From contig VSDK01012799.1 of the NCBI GenBank assembly GCA_009767595.1, positions 97,054 to 161,053 of the forward strand: a stretch of DNA of 64,000 nucleotides, in the 5' to 3' direction. A program made the position numbers and the translations under genes. The notes under the pieces are model-generated. The model saw only the letters and a program-made list of their open reading frames with translations. It had not been told where the DNA came from and ran no database searches. Origin of the DNA: Symbiodinium kawagutii (Eukaryota; Sar; Dinophyceae; Suessiales; Symbiodiniaceae). This document shows, one piece after another, positions 12,501-21,554 of this stretch. Within the stretch, counting starts at the first letter, position 1; each line of letters starts with the position of its first letter.

Positions 12501-12790
12501 GAAGAAAATGATGATCATAGCAAATCCCAACAAAATGACTCTTTCAGCAAATCTAGTTAGACCCATATACAGTAGTTTGTACTTAACCTAGTTACACCCT
12601 TATTGTAGTTGAGGGCACCACAACCATTGCCCACCGGTCGCGGCGCGCCTGCCCAGGTGGGACCCGCAGGGCCCAGAAGTCCCAGATCCGCTTCCACGCC
12701 CATCAGGATGGCGTTGGCACAAACCACCAGACCCACGATGAAATTGAAGATGGTGCCGCGGGTGCTCAAGCAGCGGGGCCTCGGATGGGA
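326..12790 (-). CDS. voltage-gated cation channel, one six-helix domain in at least 11 exons
   Basis: Split gene read on the minus strand. Exons in order: S1 12635-~12790, S1-S2 linker 11854-11930, S2 7141-7188 and 6414-6468, S3 4803-4871, S4 4037-4149, linker/S5 3746-3848, S5 3437-3495, pore 2317-2422, S6 1178-1259 and ~326-410. All ten junctions keep frame. S4 has R/R/R/K at every third residue ([14 protein letters not shown]), the pore helix is [14 protein letters not shown], and S6 runs into a cytosolic tail [17 protein letters not shown]. The family is plasma-membrane or organellar Na+/Ca2+-type channels. The filter position is Ala (TLAGWD), like domain IV of animal Nav channels (TSAGWD) rather than the acidic residue of Cav or bacterial Nav. 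Ion selectivity is therefore unknown. The gene probably extends past base 1 and may hold further domains. The N-terminus is uncertain. Confidence 0.82.
487..571. repeat. (ATG)n then GGT-rich microsatellite
   Basis: Eighteen ATG units to 540, then imperfect TGG/GGT units. Confidence 0.95.
957..1044. mobile_element. family C element, decayed
   Basis: GGTGGTTGAACCAGCCCCTC to TTTAAAACCACCAACTAAA. Confidence 0.5.
1178..1259 (-). CDS. channel exon: first part of S6
   Basis: An 82-bp exon after GTGCTGAG, reading [20 protein letters not shown] then VLYMMTF. Donor TTCG|GCTGCA (GC), leaving 1 base. It continues directly from GW of the pore exon. Confidence 0.82.
1550..1650. mobile_element. family A inverted-repeat element
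   Basis: Ends GGTGTTTCTG / AATAAACCAC, flanked by CATCT on both sides (1545-1549, 1651-1655). Non-autonomous, MITE-like. Lies in a channel intron. Confidence 0.7.
2317..2422 (-). CDS. channel exon: pore loop
   Basis: After GACCTCCCAG it reads [20 protein letters not shown], then [15 protein letters not shown]. It ends at TGG|GCACC, a GC donor, phase 0. SMxTLFxIxTxxxW is the P-helix and filter signature. The filter residue is Ala, and the next exon begins DHIATTL, giving TLAGWD. Confidence 0.88.
2583..2690. mobile_element. family A element
   Basis: GGAATTTCTCAAAATGG at the left and CCCTATTTTGAGAAACAACC at the right. In a channel intron. Confidence 0.65.
3437..3495 (-). CDS. channel exon: rest of S5
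   Basis: A 59-bp exon after AGTCCCAG, reading [19 protein letters not shown]. Ending at the GC donor AAAG|GCCGGG leaves 2 bases, which complete an Arg codon with the pore exon. The LIGQ end matches the S5 end of related channels. Confidence 0.8.
3594..3708. mobile_element. family B inverted-repeat element
   Basis: TGGCTGTGGGTCAAAACCCC to GGCTTGACCCATGGCCA, 115 bp. Lies in the intron between the two S5 exons; on the minus strand the S5 open frame runs on into it. Confidence 0.8.
3746..3848 (-). CDS. channel exon: S4-S5 linker and start of S5
   Basis: After TGTGATCAG it reads [20 protein letters not shown], then [14 protein letters not shown], and ends at CTG|GTTGGC (1 in, 0 out). LKAFAVVML joins VVLVLNF of the next exon into one S5 helix. 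The [15 protein letters not shown] stretch is longer than usual for a linker. An open frame continues past the donor into the family B element at 3594-3708, but that is intron. Confidence 0.75.
4037..4149 (-). CDS. channel exon: S4 voltage sensor
   Basis: Acceptor CTGCCCACAG. It reads [17 protein letters not shown], then [20 protein letters not shown]. There are four regularly spaced basic residues, the hallmark of S4. Ending at the GC donor CCCCA|GCTTTG gives phase 2 and joins the next exon in frame. The alternative GT donor after KLFQ (4054) would not. Confidence 0.88.
4607..4697. repeat. inverted plus direct repeat
   Basis: GAGGTGATGTGAATTATCC at 4607 faces its reverse complement GGATAATTCACATCACCTC at ~4659, followed by another GGATAATTCACATCAC. 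Can fold as a long hairpin with two alternative arms. Confidence 0.85.
4803..4871 (-). CDS. channel exon: S3
   Basis: A 69-bp exon after GGTTTCAG, reading [19 protein letters not shown] then ERMS, with donor TCG|GTGCCG; phase 0/0. VTTGLMD is S3-like, with the conserved Asp. The usual aromatic/Asp-rich start of S3 is missing, so a further small exon may lie between 6414 and 4871, or the exon may start about 15 bases earlier (KPKPWFQ). Confidence 0.75.
5933..6023. mobile_element. family A element
   Basis: GTGGTTTCTCAGAATGAGGG at the left; right end decayed (GTTTGAGAAACTC). Confidence 0.65.
6414..6468 (-). CDS. channel exon: second half of S2
   Basis: A 55-bp exon between CCCAG and GTACTT, reading [24 protein letters not shown] is the classic S2 end. 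Phase is 1 in, 0 out. Confidence 0.78.
7141..7188 (-). CDS. channel exon: first half of S2
   Basis: A 48-bp micro-exon after CTTCTTCCAG, reading [15 protein letters not shown]. Phase is 1 base in, 2 bases out (donor CT|GTTGGG). It joins the next exon as VAFFLCEMLLRL, a typical S2 helix with its conserved acidic residue. Confidence 0.75.
7926..8012. repeat. (CATC)n microsatellite
   Basis: About 22 perfect CATC units in a channel intron. Confidence 0.97.
9082..9183. mobile_element. family A element with target duplication
   Basis: TGGTGGTTTCTCAAAATAGG to GAAAAACCACCA, flanked by CGTGTA at 9076-9081 and 9184-9189. Confidence 0.8.
9444..9545. mobile_element. family A element
   Basis: TTGGTTTCTCAAAATATGGG to GGCTTGAGAAACCACCA. 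Confidence 0.65.
9558..9654. mobile_element. family D inverted-repeat element
   Basis: TGGGTGCCAAAATAGGATAA to CATATTTTTTGCACATACCCA. Confidence 0.7.
10506..10608. mobile_element. family A element
   Basis: GGGTGTTTCTCCAAATAGGG to GTTGAGAAACCACCA. In a channel intron. Confidence 0.65.
11399..11483. mobile_element. family A element, short
   Basis: GGTGGTTTCTCAAGAATGG to CTATTTTGAGAAACCAG, flanked by CAAAT on both sides. Confidence 0.72.
11854..11930 (-). CDS. channel exon: S1-S2 linker
   Basis: A strong acceptor (TTTTTTTCTGCAG) precedes [20 protein letters not shown], followed by WKLFM. The charged RRxW-K pattern is usual just before S2. Entry phase is 0. Two GT donors keep frame, leaving the exon end at 11854 or 11863, and both give phase 2 as the next exon needs. 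Confidence 0.55.
12635..12790 (-). CDS. channel exon: S1 helix
   Basis: Reads ...CLSTRGTIF then [19 protein letters not shown], followed by a Gly/Pro-rich loop ending GAPRP. The donor is CCG|GTGGGC at 12634, phase 0. The hydrophobic core with Asn and the trailing GVEADLG match S1 of single-cell-eukaryote voltage-gated channels. The 5' boundary is uncertain: several CCCCAG acceptors lie between 12790 and 12840. Confidence 0.8.
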
Positions 12791-13663
12791 ACCCTTGGGA
12801 AGCCTTGGGAACTGGGGCTGGCTGGTGCTGGGGGATGCTGGGAGGAGCTGGTGGCGATTGTTGGGAGCTAGGTATTTAACTATCCGAGGTTGACAGCGCA
12901 CTCCATACTTCGTGCTTCTGGCTCCTTTCTTGCTTGGACATGCCAAGTACTGGACAGCAAACGCTTACAATTGTGCTCCTGAACTTCAACCGCAAATCAC
13001 AGAGATCATTGATAGTTCCAACACCATTATCTTCCACAACAAGGACAAGTATTTTTCATCATTTTGCGGTATACCTCGTGAAGGACGCAGTGGCATCCGC
13101 CCCTCAATCAACACCTCGCCATGCGAGTCCCAGCAACGTGAGATATAGACATGGACCCTCCATGCGGCTCCAGGATGGCTAAACCAAGTGGGCACCAGCT
13201 TCGGGCAAGGTGTGCCACCAAAATACTCATGACCACGTCCATACACATCCGATGCACTTAGGCCCCAGTTGACAAAGGATCTGCATACTTCTCAACTTTC
13301 ACGGCGACGAAGAATGACTGCCATCCATGATGATTCCAGCGTCAAATATATCAGTAGCGGCGCTGCTCAAGGCATATTATTGAACTCACAACTATTCTCC
13401 CCTGTCGAAGGTCAATGGTGGAAGCAAAAATAGGCTCATCACCACTCGCCCAGCAAAACAATCGGGTATGGTTCAAAACACATGATTCAACAAATCCAAC
13501 GGGGATTGTGGACATCCAATCCGCAAATTAATACGTTCTGTCAGGATTTGTCCAATGTATACCCCGAAGTGGCTAGTTTCGATACTTGGAGATACGTCCG
13601 AACAATACCCCATCTGTCGACACCCGCATCCGAACATCCACAGATCGCGCATCAAAGATGGAC

Positions 13664-13783
13664 CTTGCTGCGGGGGTTGGACATGAGCGCCAAGCGACTC
13701 ATCCATAGTCATTCCATCGAAGTCTTCACTGGTTGGCACCGGTTGGTACATGGTGGTGGTCTCCATCAATGCGGTTCCGGACC
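13664..13783 (-). CDS. possible N-terminal exon of the channel
   Basis: A coding-like minus-strand patch reading METTTMYQPVPTSEDFDGMT, then MDESLGAHVQPPQQ, ending at CAAG|GTCCAT. It is acidic with no membrane segment. It lies just upstream of S1 and could be cytosolic N-terminal sequence, but phase to the S1 exon could not be proved. Confidence 0.4.
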
Positions 13784-13794
13784 TCGGACAAAGG

Positions 13795-13872
13795 TCTGGA
13801 GACCTGGGAGGAATCCCTGGAGGAAAGCCTGGAGGGGAAACCGTGGGGGAAACCGTGGGGGAAACCCTGGAT
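13795..13872. repeat. GGAAACC(G/C)TGGGG tandem repeat
   Basis: About five degenerate units of 15 bp (GGGGGAAACCGTGG) beside the candidate N-terminal exon. Confidence 0.8.
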
Positions 13873-14388
13873 TTCTGCTTAAAAGAACCAAGTCTCAAGT
13901 GGATCAACTGCGAACCAGTAATTTACATGCTTTCGAACTCGTCAATTTCGGACGTGGTTTGGGGGCATATTAGGAGGGGAAGTCCAAAGCAAAGGATGTC
14001 TGGAAAACCAATGAATTATAGGTTGAGGTTGATAAGGGGATTCTGGGATTCTGATTAAAACTACATCAGTGATGCTAAACGACACTCTGTGTGATTGATG
14101 ACTGAAAGCGATAATCAACTACAAACGCGTAGAACCAACAGTCAGCAATTATATACCCTTCCTTTGAAATCGGTAAACTATGCTGGAAGCTTAAAAATCC
14201 CCCATTAACAGATCTACAAATCCTCAAACATATCTTGATTTCAAGCGCAACCAACTAAGTTCATCCCCAACACAACTTTTTCGCCGAAAAATGATCCTGA
14301 CATCTCTTCGAAAATCAAGACAGGCCTCGAAACAAATACAAAAAAACGAAGATTTCTATCAACAAATGTCTTATAAACCACTGGCATG

Positions 14389-14658
14389 CTACCGGCAAAC
14401 ATATGAAAAAACGAAGATTTCGAGCAACAAATGGGCGATTTCGACCAATTTTGGCCCTCCTTCTCCAGGCGAACCCGGGTTCGCCCTGGCCGTCCCAGGT
14501 GGGCACGGCCCGGCACCGGCGGACCTGGCCCTGGGCCTTCCGGACGTGGGAGCTCCCGGCGATGCCTCGGACTCGGTGTGCTGCGCGAAACGTCCCAGCC
14601 TCGGGGCACCCATCGGACGTGTGCGGCGCAGCAGGGATCAAGGCGAAACGAAGCATGG
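14389..14658 (-). CDS. GC-rich patch, possible first coding exon
   Basis: An island of high GC in AT-rich sequence, open in all three minus frames. One frame starts MLRFALIPAAPHTSDG at about 14656. Another GC-rich minus patch near 42,760 starts MVRFALVIPLPSVRDS. It may be the 5' exon of the channel or of another gene. Frame and strand are not secure. Confidence 0.25.
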
Positions 14659-14697
14659 CGAAGATGATCTAACCAGCACTCAAGGGGGTATAACCTG

Positions 14698-15085
14698 ATG
14701 GTTTATGTATTGGTTTATGTTGGTTAATGTTGGTTAATGTTGGTTTATATATATATATATGGGTTTATGTATTGGCTAATGTTGGTGAAAAGGCTACAAA
14801 ATGTCCCGATCTATATTGCATGAATCATTGGGGATAGTAGTGGTTTATGTTGGTTGATGTTGAAATCAATAATTACTATAACAGTTTGTACTATAGTGAT
14901 TACTATCAATGTTTGTATTGGTTGATAGATTACAAAATGGGATATGAACGATGGTGGATAGTATATTGGAATCATGGCATTATTCAATGTTATGGTTGAT
15001 AATGATCAATGGTTTACAGTGGTTGATGAATGATTATGGTTGATAAATGTTGATCATGATGCAAAAATCAATCGCAAAGCACAGG
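14698..15085. repeat. TGGTTTATG/TGGTTGATG-rich tract
   Basis: Degenerate tandem TTGGTTTATG and TTGATNATG units. No coding signal seen from here to about 15,600, where AT-rich ATATA/TTTA repeats (15,360-15,560) follow. Confidence 0.7.
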
Positions 15086-15614
15086 ATAAGAGGTATATTA
15101 GATGCTAAGAGGTCTTTACAACTACATGCATGTGGGTCAATACTCCGTACGCCTTGCTGTTCACATCTAACAAAATAACCAAACCAGTCGAACTGTTGGG
15201 ACGTTCATTCATCCGCTATCTGGGTGCTTGTATTGACCACCCATGTTAATCGACGACATCATTAGGACAGTTTGGTTAGTGGCCACTCTGCTCCTGTCCA
15301 CGCTCCCCCTTTAAAATCCTTTAAAAGGGGTATATGAATATGTACTTCATGATACTTCTTTATAGTATATTGTATATCGCATATCAAATTATATCAAATC
15401 ATATGATATAGACATACACATAATCATATATATATACATACATATATGAAATATGGTCTGTAAATAAACAAATAAATATAAATATATACATATATATAAA
15501 CTAATCTATTTATTTATTTATTTATCTATCTATTTATTTATGTATATATATATATATAAACTATATAAAGATATAGACATTGATATGAGTTGATATGTGT
15601 AAATCTGAGGCTAC

Positions 15615-15720
15615 TTCTGGCTCAGCACATCGCTCCCTCCTTGAGCTTTCTCGTTGTGCCACCGAGGCAACGACCCCTGCATCACTGAAAAGTTCCTGCG
15701 GCGTCCCGGCTGATGTGGCG
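15615..15720 (-). CDS. possible exon, strand uncertain
   Basis: The minus frame reads SAGTPQELFSDAGVVASVAQ, then RESSRRERCAEPE, and stops at a GT donor (GAA|GTAGCC). It is soluble and charged. The plus strand is also open (SLLELSRCATEATTPASLK). Confidence 0.22.
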
Positions 15721-15792
15721 TGGGAGGGTTGGTGGATGGTTGGTTGTTGGTGGATGGTTGGTGGATGGTTGGTGGATGGTTGGTGGATGATG
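15720..15792. repeat. GGTGGATGGTT tandem repeat
   Basis: About six units of GGTTGGTGGATG. Confidence 0.85.
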
Positions 15793-16729
15793 GTTAATAA
15801 GTTTGTCAGTGGTAAATAGTCATAGTGGCTAATGAAATGGTTCGATTGATGATGTTTCATGATGTTTCATGATGGTTGATGATGGTCTAGCTGTTTACCA
15901 CGATCAGAAACATGAAGAGCAGTCGGACAGAAAAGAACAGCAATTCAAATCGATGATCATCATAACCGAGACACTTCATGTATGGTATATTTTCCTGCCT
16001 TTGGGTCATTTTATAGGTAAATGATAAATGTTCGCAAATATACATAAATATACCATACACAGAGCGGTTGGGCAATCATACAATATAATAGGATCAAATA
16101 GCATCAAATCGGACCATCATCCACCGGTGCTGATTGATGCCAACATGTTGACCTTGGAAGCGTCAGGGATCCAGGGGGGTGTAAGTATGACTAGCAGATG
16201 CCCGGTACGGCCCGCAGGGGTCTAACCAGGGCTGGGTGCGTGGAAGTGATGCAGCTGCAGCCTTGAGAGGAGATGAAGGGAACATTCGAAGTCTCAAAAT
16301 CTGAAATGATTGATTCATAGACATCAGGCTGCATCAGGTTGGGTGCTTTTTTATGCTAGTTGATTCTCTAAACATTTTGTTGAGTAGTGAATAAAGACAC
16401 ACTGAAGTAAGTTCAATTATTCATCTAAACGATCCCTGATGCTGGATGATTGCTCAGGCCCTCGATTGGATCAACTAAACTTCAACAAATCCGGGGGAAA
16501 TTAAAGTGATCAGCATTTCTGGGAGGTAAACCATGGAATTTCTGGCCAATCCACAGCTATGGCCAGCAAGAACGAACTGATGAAAATAGCTTGTGGCAAT
16601 TGAAGGATGGATTAATGGATTGCTTATTGGATGTTTTTGGCTATTGGTAGTGATTGATCAGCTAATGATCGTTCGCATGTTGCGACAAGCTGAACGATCA
16701 TAGTTGATCACGGTCACGGCTCATGATGC

Positions 16730-17122
16730 TTGAGAATGCTGGCACCCTTTGGTGCATTGCTCAATCTCATCTTATTCAAAACCAGCTGCTACGGTCCGTA
16801 CCTAGCAAAGGAATTTGCACTTGCCATATATCCAGAAAAACGCATGGTAACACTCTACCTTGCCCAAACATGGCACCAAAAAAGTGAATTGTTTGAAGCA
16901 GAAAACATCAGCAGCATCAAGGACCTACATAGACCTGCAAGAAAATCTGTTGCGACAGCAGTTCAACACAGATTCCCGGTCACAAACCATACCGATGGGT
17001 CGACCAGGTCGCTTGAGAGTCAACAAGTGATGCACTGGTCAGGAGGGCCATGGTTCAGAGACTCACATAAGGATGTGCCTTGGACGTCCACCATTGCACA
17101 TTCTGCACAAATCCAGCTATGA
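16730..17122 (+). CDS. open frame of 130 codons, hypothetical
   Basis: The longest non-repeat frame in 15-20 kb. It starts MRMLAPFGALLNLILFKTSC, which resembles a signal or anchor sequence, followed by a mixed hydrophilic region ending STIAHSAQIQL. No family is recognised and no splice structure was worked out. It may be chance. Confidence 0.25.
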   Translation: MRMLAPFGALLNLILFKTSCYGPYLAKEFALAIYPEKRMVTLYLAQTWHQKSELFEAENISSIKDLHRPARKSVATAVQHRFPVTNHTDGSTRSLESQQVMHWSGGPWFRDSHKDVPWTSTIAHSAQIQL

Positions 17123-17544
17123 ATTGATGATCCCCAATGGCTTGAGAACCAGCTCCATTTTTGATGGGCCCACCATGAGTCAGATAGTGCTACGGCCCAG
17201 TCATTCCACCATCGCTACACACATGACCCCCACACCGGTTGCCTGATCAACGCATGGCGGGTCGTGTGGAGAGCAAAGCTCAGTGGCTGACAGCCAAAAA
17301 GGCAAGGCGTTGGAGCAACCATCCAAACTTCCACACGTCTTCAATTAATTCAACCATATTGAACCCAAAAATGAGCCTACCAAAATCCTATATCACGAGC
17401 TGTTGCTGGCTATCAATCGATATGAAATAGTAGCAACAGGCATTTCGCCCATAAGCCAACGTACGACATAAGATCTTGTTTGGCCTTGTCCACATCATGG
17501 GGAACTACATGTCGAACTTTCAGCCGGGACCAGGTACGGTCATA

Positions 17545-17648
17545 CGGCTGTGGGTCAAAACCCTGTACCCCCGGTTCCCCTCTGTTAACCATTGTTTTCC
17601 TTATTATTGTTGGATAATATCCCCCGTTATTGGTTGGACCCATGGCCA
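17545..17648. mobile_element. family B element
   Basis: GGCTGTGGGTCAAAACCCTG to GGTTGGACCCATGGCCA. Confidence 0.75.
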
Positions 17649-17798
17649 TACGTGTGGCAAATCCATTGACGGCAAAATCCACCAAACAACGTGGCAAATG
17701 TCACCCGGTTCGCTCTTTGACGTGCTGAGCAAGGAATGGACATGAGACCTTTCAGGTGGGGCAAGGAATGAACAGCAACTTGACTAAGGATAAATAAC

Positions 17799-17912
17799 TG
17801 GCTATGGTTCAATATTAATCAACCAATAATGGTGGTTGATGACCAACAAACTATAGGGAAACTAATGGTTAATGATAGGGAACCAGGGGTACGGGGTTTT
17901 GACCCACAGCCA
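17799..17912. mobile_element. family B element, reverse orientation
   Basis: TGGCTATGGTTCAATATTAA to GGGGTTTTGACCCACAGCCA. Confidence 0.78.
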
Positions 17913-18219
17913 ACTAGATAAAACACCAGGAAAGACTTCACGTGCACCAGTAGGTGACATGTCATGGATTTACCGACCAGACAACCCGTTAAGCAACAGC
18001 TGGGTTTTTCACATTCATGACCGCTGACATGAACTTTGTGGTTCTCGCATTACCAGCATCTGATACCTTTGAGCGGGAAACTACCAATGAAAATGGGTAA
18101 ATGAATCGGGACAGCGGGGTTACCTCGAAATGTCCCAAACGCTGATGATGACTAGGAAAACATTGGAAACATTTGGGGTAGGCAACCTCCAGGTTTTGAT
18201 TGGCATTCCTGGTTCATAT

Positions 18220-18325
18220 GGCGAGTGTTTCTCAAAATAGGGGGTACCCCTCAAATTATCCGATGTAACTTATGTCTAGCAGCAAACCATCCATTTTGGG
18301 GTATCCCCCATTTTGAAGAAACCAC
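18220..18325. mobile_element. family A element
   Basis: GTGTTTCTCAAAATAGGG to TTTTGAAGAAACCAC, flanked by CATAT (18215-18219, 18326-18330). Confidence 0.72.
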
Positions 18326-18904
18326 CATATTACTTTGCTTCACTGCAGGTAGCTTTCAAGGCATTGGTGGTTGAGTTCCTACAATGTGCCTCAGTCAGTT
18401 GATAGCCAGGGGAACTACCAATGACCCAACAAAGGAACAAAACTAAGCGGGGTTGACTTTGAAAAAACTTGTGATTCTGCCAACTGAGGCATCAGGAGCT
18501 ACGAGCATCACTGTCGAATATCATTCTTAGCCATCTTCAAACATCGCCACCGATCATCATCCATCATGAATCATCATCCATCATTATCCCCTATCTTCAA
18601 CCACATCAACCACTAATCGGCCATTATTCATCAGGTATCATCTAGTCACCAGCACCAACCATGATTACTCACAATCTGCTGTCACAGTCACCATGTTTGA
18701 CCACTAGATTAACCATCGTGAGCCAGCACTAATCATGGCGACATGAAGCTGTTCTCATGCCACTAACCATAGTCATTGATCATCATTCATCGTCCTTCAG
18801 CATCATAACCCCCTTATTTACCACAACATTAAGCGCTATATCAACCCCGACCTATCCCCTAAATTGAACATATTTAAACATCACCCCCTAAAATACAACT
18901 CACC

Positions 18905-18972
18905 AATCACCAAGGTCATCCACCAAGGTCATCCACCAAGGTCATCCGCCAAGGTCATCCGCCAAGGTCATC
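18905..18972. repeat. CCAAGGTCATCCNC tandem repeat
   Basis: Five 14-bp units; AAGGTCG-type variants continue to 19,110. Confidence 0.9.
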
Positions 18973-19225
18973 TTTTACCCATGCCGTTCTGAACCCGTTC
19001 CCAGTCGTCCCTTCAGGTGATCGCATCCCCTCCGTTGGTTCCGTTTTTTTGGGTCGCGCTTCAAGGTCGAATCAAAGAAGGTCGCGGACCTCCAAGGTGA
19101 TGGAAGTCGCAACGGTTGGAAGTCACAACATGGGGCCCCGTGGTTTCTCAAGCATATGGGGTTGATAGGCTGGTTGATGGTTGATGGTAGGGGACAAGAA
19201 CCAACAAAACTACGGGTATACCAAC

Positions 19226-19344
19226 TCCATGATAGTTTCTCATTTCTCAAGCCATGGCAAACCCCCAAAGCTATGGTTGGTTCATCACTACACTTGGTCA
19301 AAATTGGATGCTAACTGGGTGAACCCCTATGACTTGAGAAACCA
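19226..19344. mobile_element. family A element
   Basis: AGTTTCTCATTTCTCAAGCC to GACTTGAGAAACCAG. A further half element (GTGGTTTCTCAAGC) lies at ~19140. Confidence 0.55.
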
Positions 19345-20278
19345 GCATCTGTGTAAATTACAGAGGTGTGAAGGTTCAACCAGAATAGATTCATATTCAT
19401 ATAAATTTACTTAAAATACGCATACACTTTAACCTATATACATATGCAGGTATATAGATGTGTGTGAATATAAGATAATTGTATAGTATATAACATGTAC
19501 ATTACATAATTAAGAGTCATAAACACACACACACACACCTGGGCACTATACTTCTGATACACAAGTTTAGCAACACAGCATCACTGGATCCTGGCACTCC
19601 CAGTTAGACAGCTACCCTGGATCGTTTACCAGTTGTATGGGAGACCCATAGGAATCAACCAAGGTCATTGATCTGACAAGCTGAAAATAAGCTGGTTAAT
19701 GAGGTGGTTAAATGAGCTGGTCAATCAGCTGATTAATGGTGACTTGGTGGATGGATATTTCCATGGCTATGAATACCTGGTGTCTTTTCTTTATCCGTCA
19801 ACAATGGGTCACAGATTCTCGATCTCAACATTTCTTCGTTCCACAACTCAAGATACAACAGTCTCATCCAGCGAGCTGTGACAAACTTGGAACGAGCTGG
19901 AAATCTGTGCCCCTGCGAGATCCAGTATCAACTCTCATGGCGCAATTGGTGCATTACCATTCGTTCAGATCCAAATTTCAGGCGGGTCTACTAGCTCGAA
20001 CGGAGCAGCCAACTGGCCGGACCTTGATGTAGTCTCGGTGCTTGGGGATGCTTTAAGAAATTCGAAGATTTCGGTGATGTTTCTATCTTCCAAGTGACCC
20101 CTGATGCTAGAATTGCATATTATTTTTCATTTACAGTTGGTACATGCCTGTCATTTAAAATGATTGCGATTTCAAAATCACAGTAGATGTACGAGGAGGT
20201 ACAAAAACAAGAGAGATTCCGATAGCCATAGGCAGAAAGAACATATAGATCACAATGGATGGCAAAAAAGTAGTAGAT

Positions 20279-20694
20279 CTATATCAGGCAAACAAACCAT
20301 AGAGATTCCCTTGTGACGGCAATCCATGACGTCGCGGCCGGAGCCTCGCTTTCAAGGCGCTTGGACATTTGCAGTGCCATTTCCTGAGGCCGGAAGCACC
20401 CAGCTGTGACACTGGAGATTTCCATCAGGGAGGTCCACCGAATTCATCAGCCATGTCTGATTGTTGCTTCAATCATGCATGGTGTTTTTATATGCTTGAA
20501 AGTATCTTTAAGAGATTACTTCTACATGGTGTTCTTTAGTATCTTTAAAAAATGTATCTTTGAAACATTACTTCTACATGCCCAAAAAACATCTTTGAAC
20601 GCCCTGAGCCGCTTTTTGGAGAATTCACTGGGTCCCGGACCCACTCAGAGCATTCTTTGCAGGCTTTCACGGCTGCCTTGGAAAGCCGCAGCAT
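20279..20694 (-). CDS. possible two-exon gene, hypothetical
   Basis: Exon 20601-20694 starts at an ATG (MLRLSKAAVKACKECSEWVR, then DPVNSPKSGSG) and ends at GGGC|GTTCAA with 1 base over. Exon 20318-20403, after GTGTCACAG, takes 2 bases in and reads GCFRPQEMALQMSKRLESEA, then PAATSWIA. It either ends at GCC|GTCACA or runs 12 codons more to a TAG at 20279. The product is basic, soluble and of no recognised family. Confidence 0.4.
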
Positions 20695-21204
20695 GAGCAA
20701 CCATTTAGGTCTCGTGCACCCTTCCGCAATCCAAGTATAGAAGAACTCATACGTGAAATAGATAAATGTGACTGTATGATTGTGTGTGTGCTATCTTTCA
20801 CCACTACCAACTAACAAACACTTAAACAATGATTTACGCAGGAGGTGATCCTACGCACAAGCTGTACACAGCTGTACACACTTTGATTACAGACCTGATC
20901 TGCAACGGGATCGCTGCAACGAGCTCTGAGGAAGCAACTTGCAGTTCCTTGAGACTGAGCCGCCCAGGCAAGTCCAAGCCTTGCTCGAAACACGGGCTGT
21001 GAACTTCGCATCATCCGAAAAAACATGTTGGTTTAGAGTGATGCAACCAGTAATGGTGCGGAATTATGGAATGTATCAACAAAGTTCAATAAACAAACAT
21101 ATGTTTTGTGTATGGCCCGGGCTGCTAAAGGCTCCCGAGGCATTCCCTGACAGAAAGTATGGATTTCTGGTGCGTGGAGGGTGGCTGGGACATGTCGGGG
21201 CGTG

Positions 21205-21289
21205 CAAAAGTGGTGCACGAGGGGTGGCGCCGTGGGGTGGCAGGAAATGTGGCCAGGGTCAAAGTGGTGCACGAGGGGTGGCGCAAAAT
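21205..21289. repeat. two direct repeats
   Basis: AAAGTGGTGCACGAGGGGTG followed by GCGC occurs at 21,208 and 21,259, about 51 bp apart. Confidence 0.85.
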
Positions 21290-21554
21290 TAATCAACAAG
21301 CGACTAGTGTGACCACCACAACCAATCGGTGCACATTTACATCATCAAAAGCCTACAAGACGTGTCGTGGTTCTTGCCTTGCACATGGCTTTGTGATAGC
21401 TATTCATTGATAATCACTAGTCATAGAAAATGAGCTGGTTCCATAGTTGTTGTTGATTCGCAAATGCAATCTATTATGATAACCATGCTGTCTAGTATGA
21501 TGACCGTACACCATGAGATAGCATTTCATTGAGATAGTTGTCTATTGTGATAAC

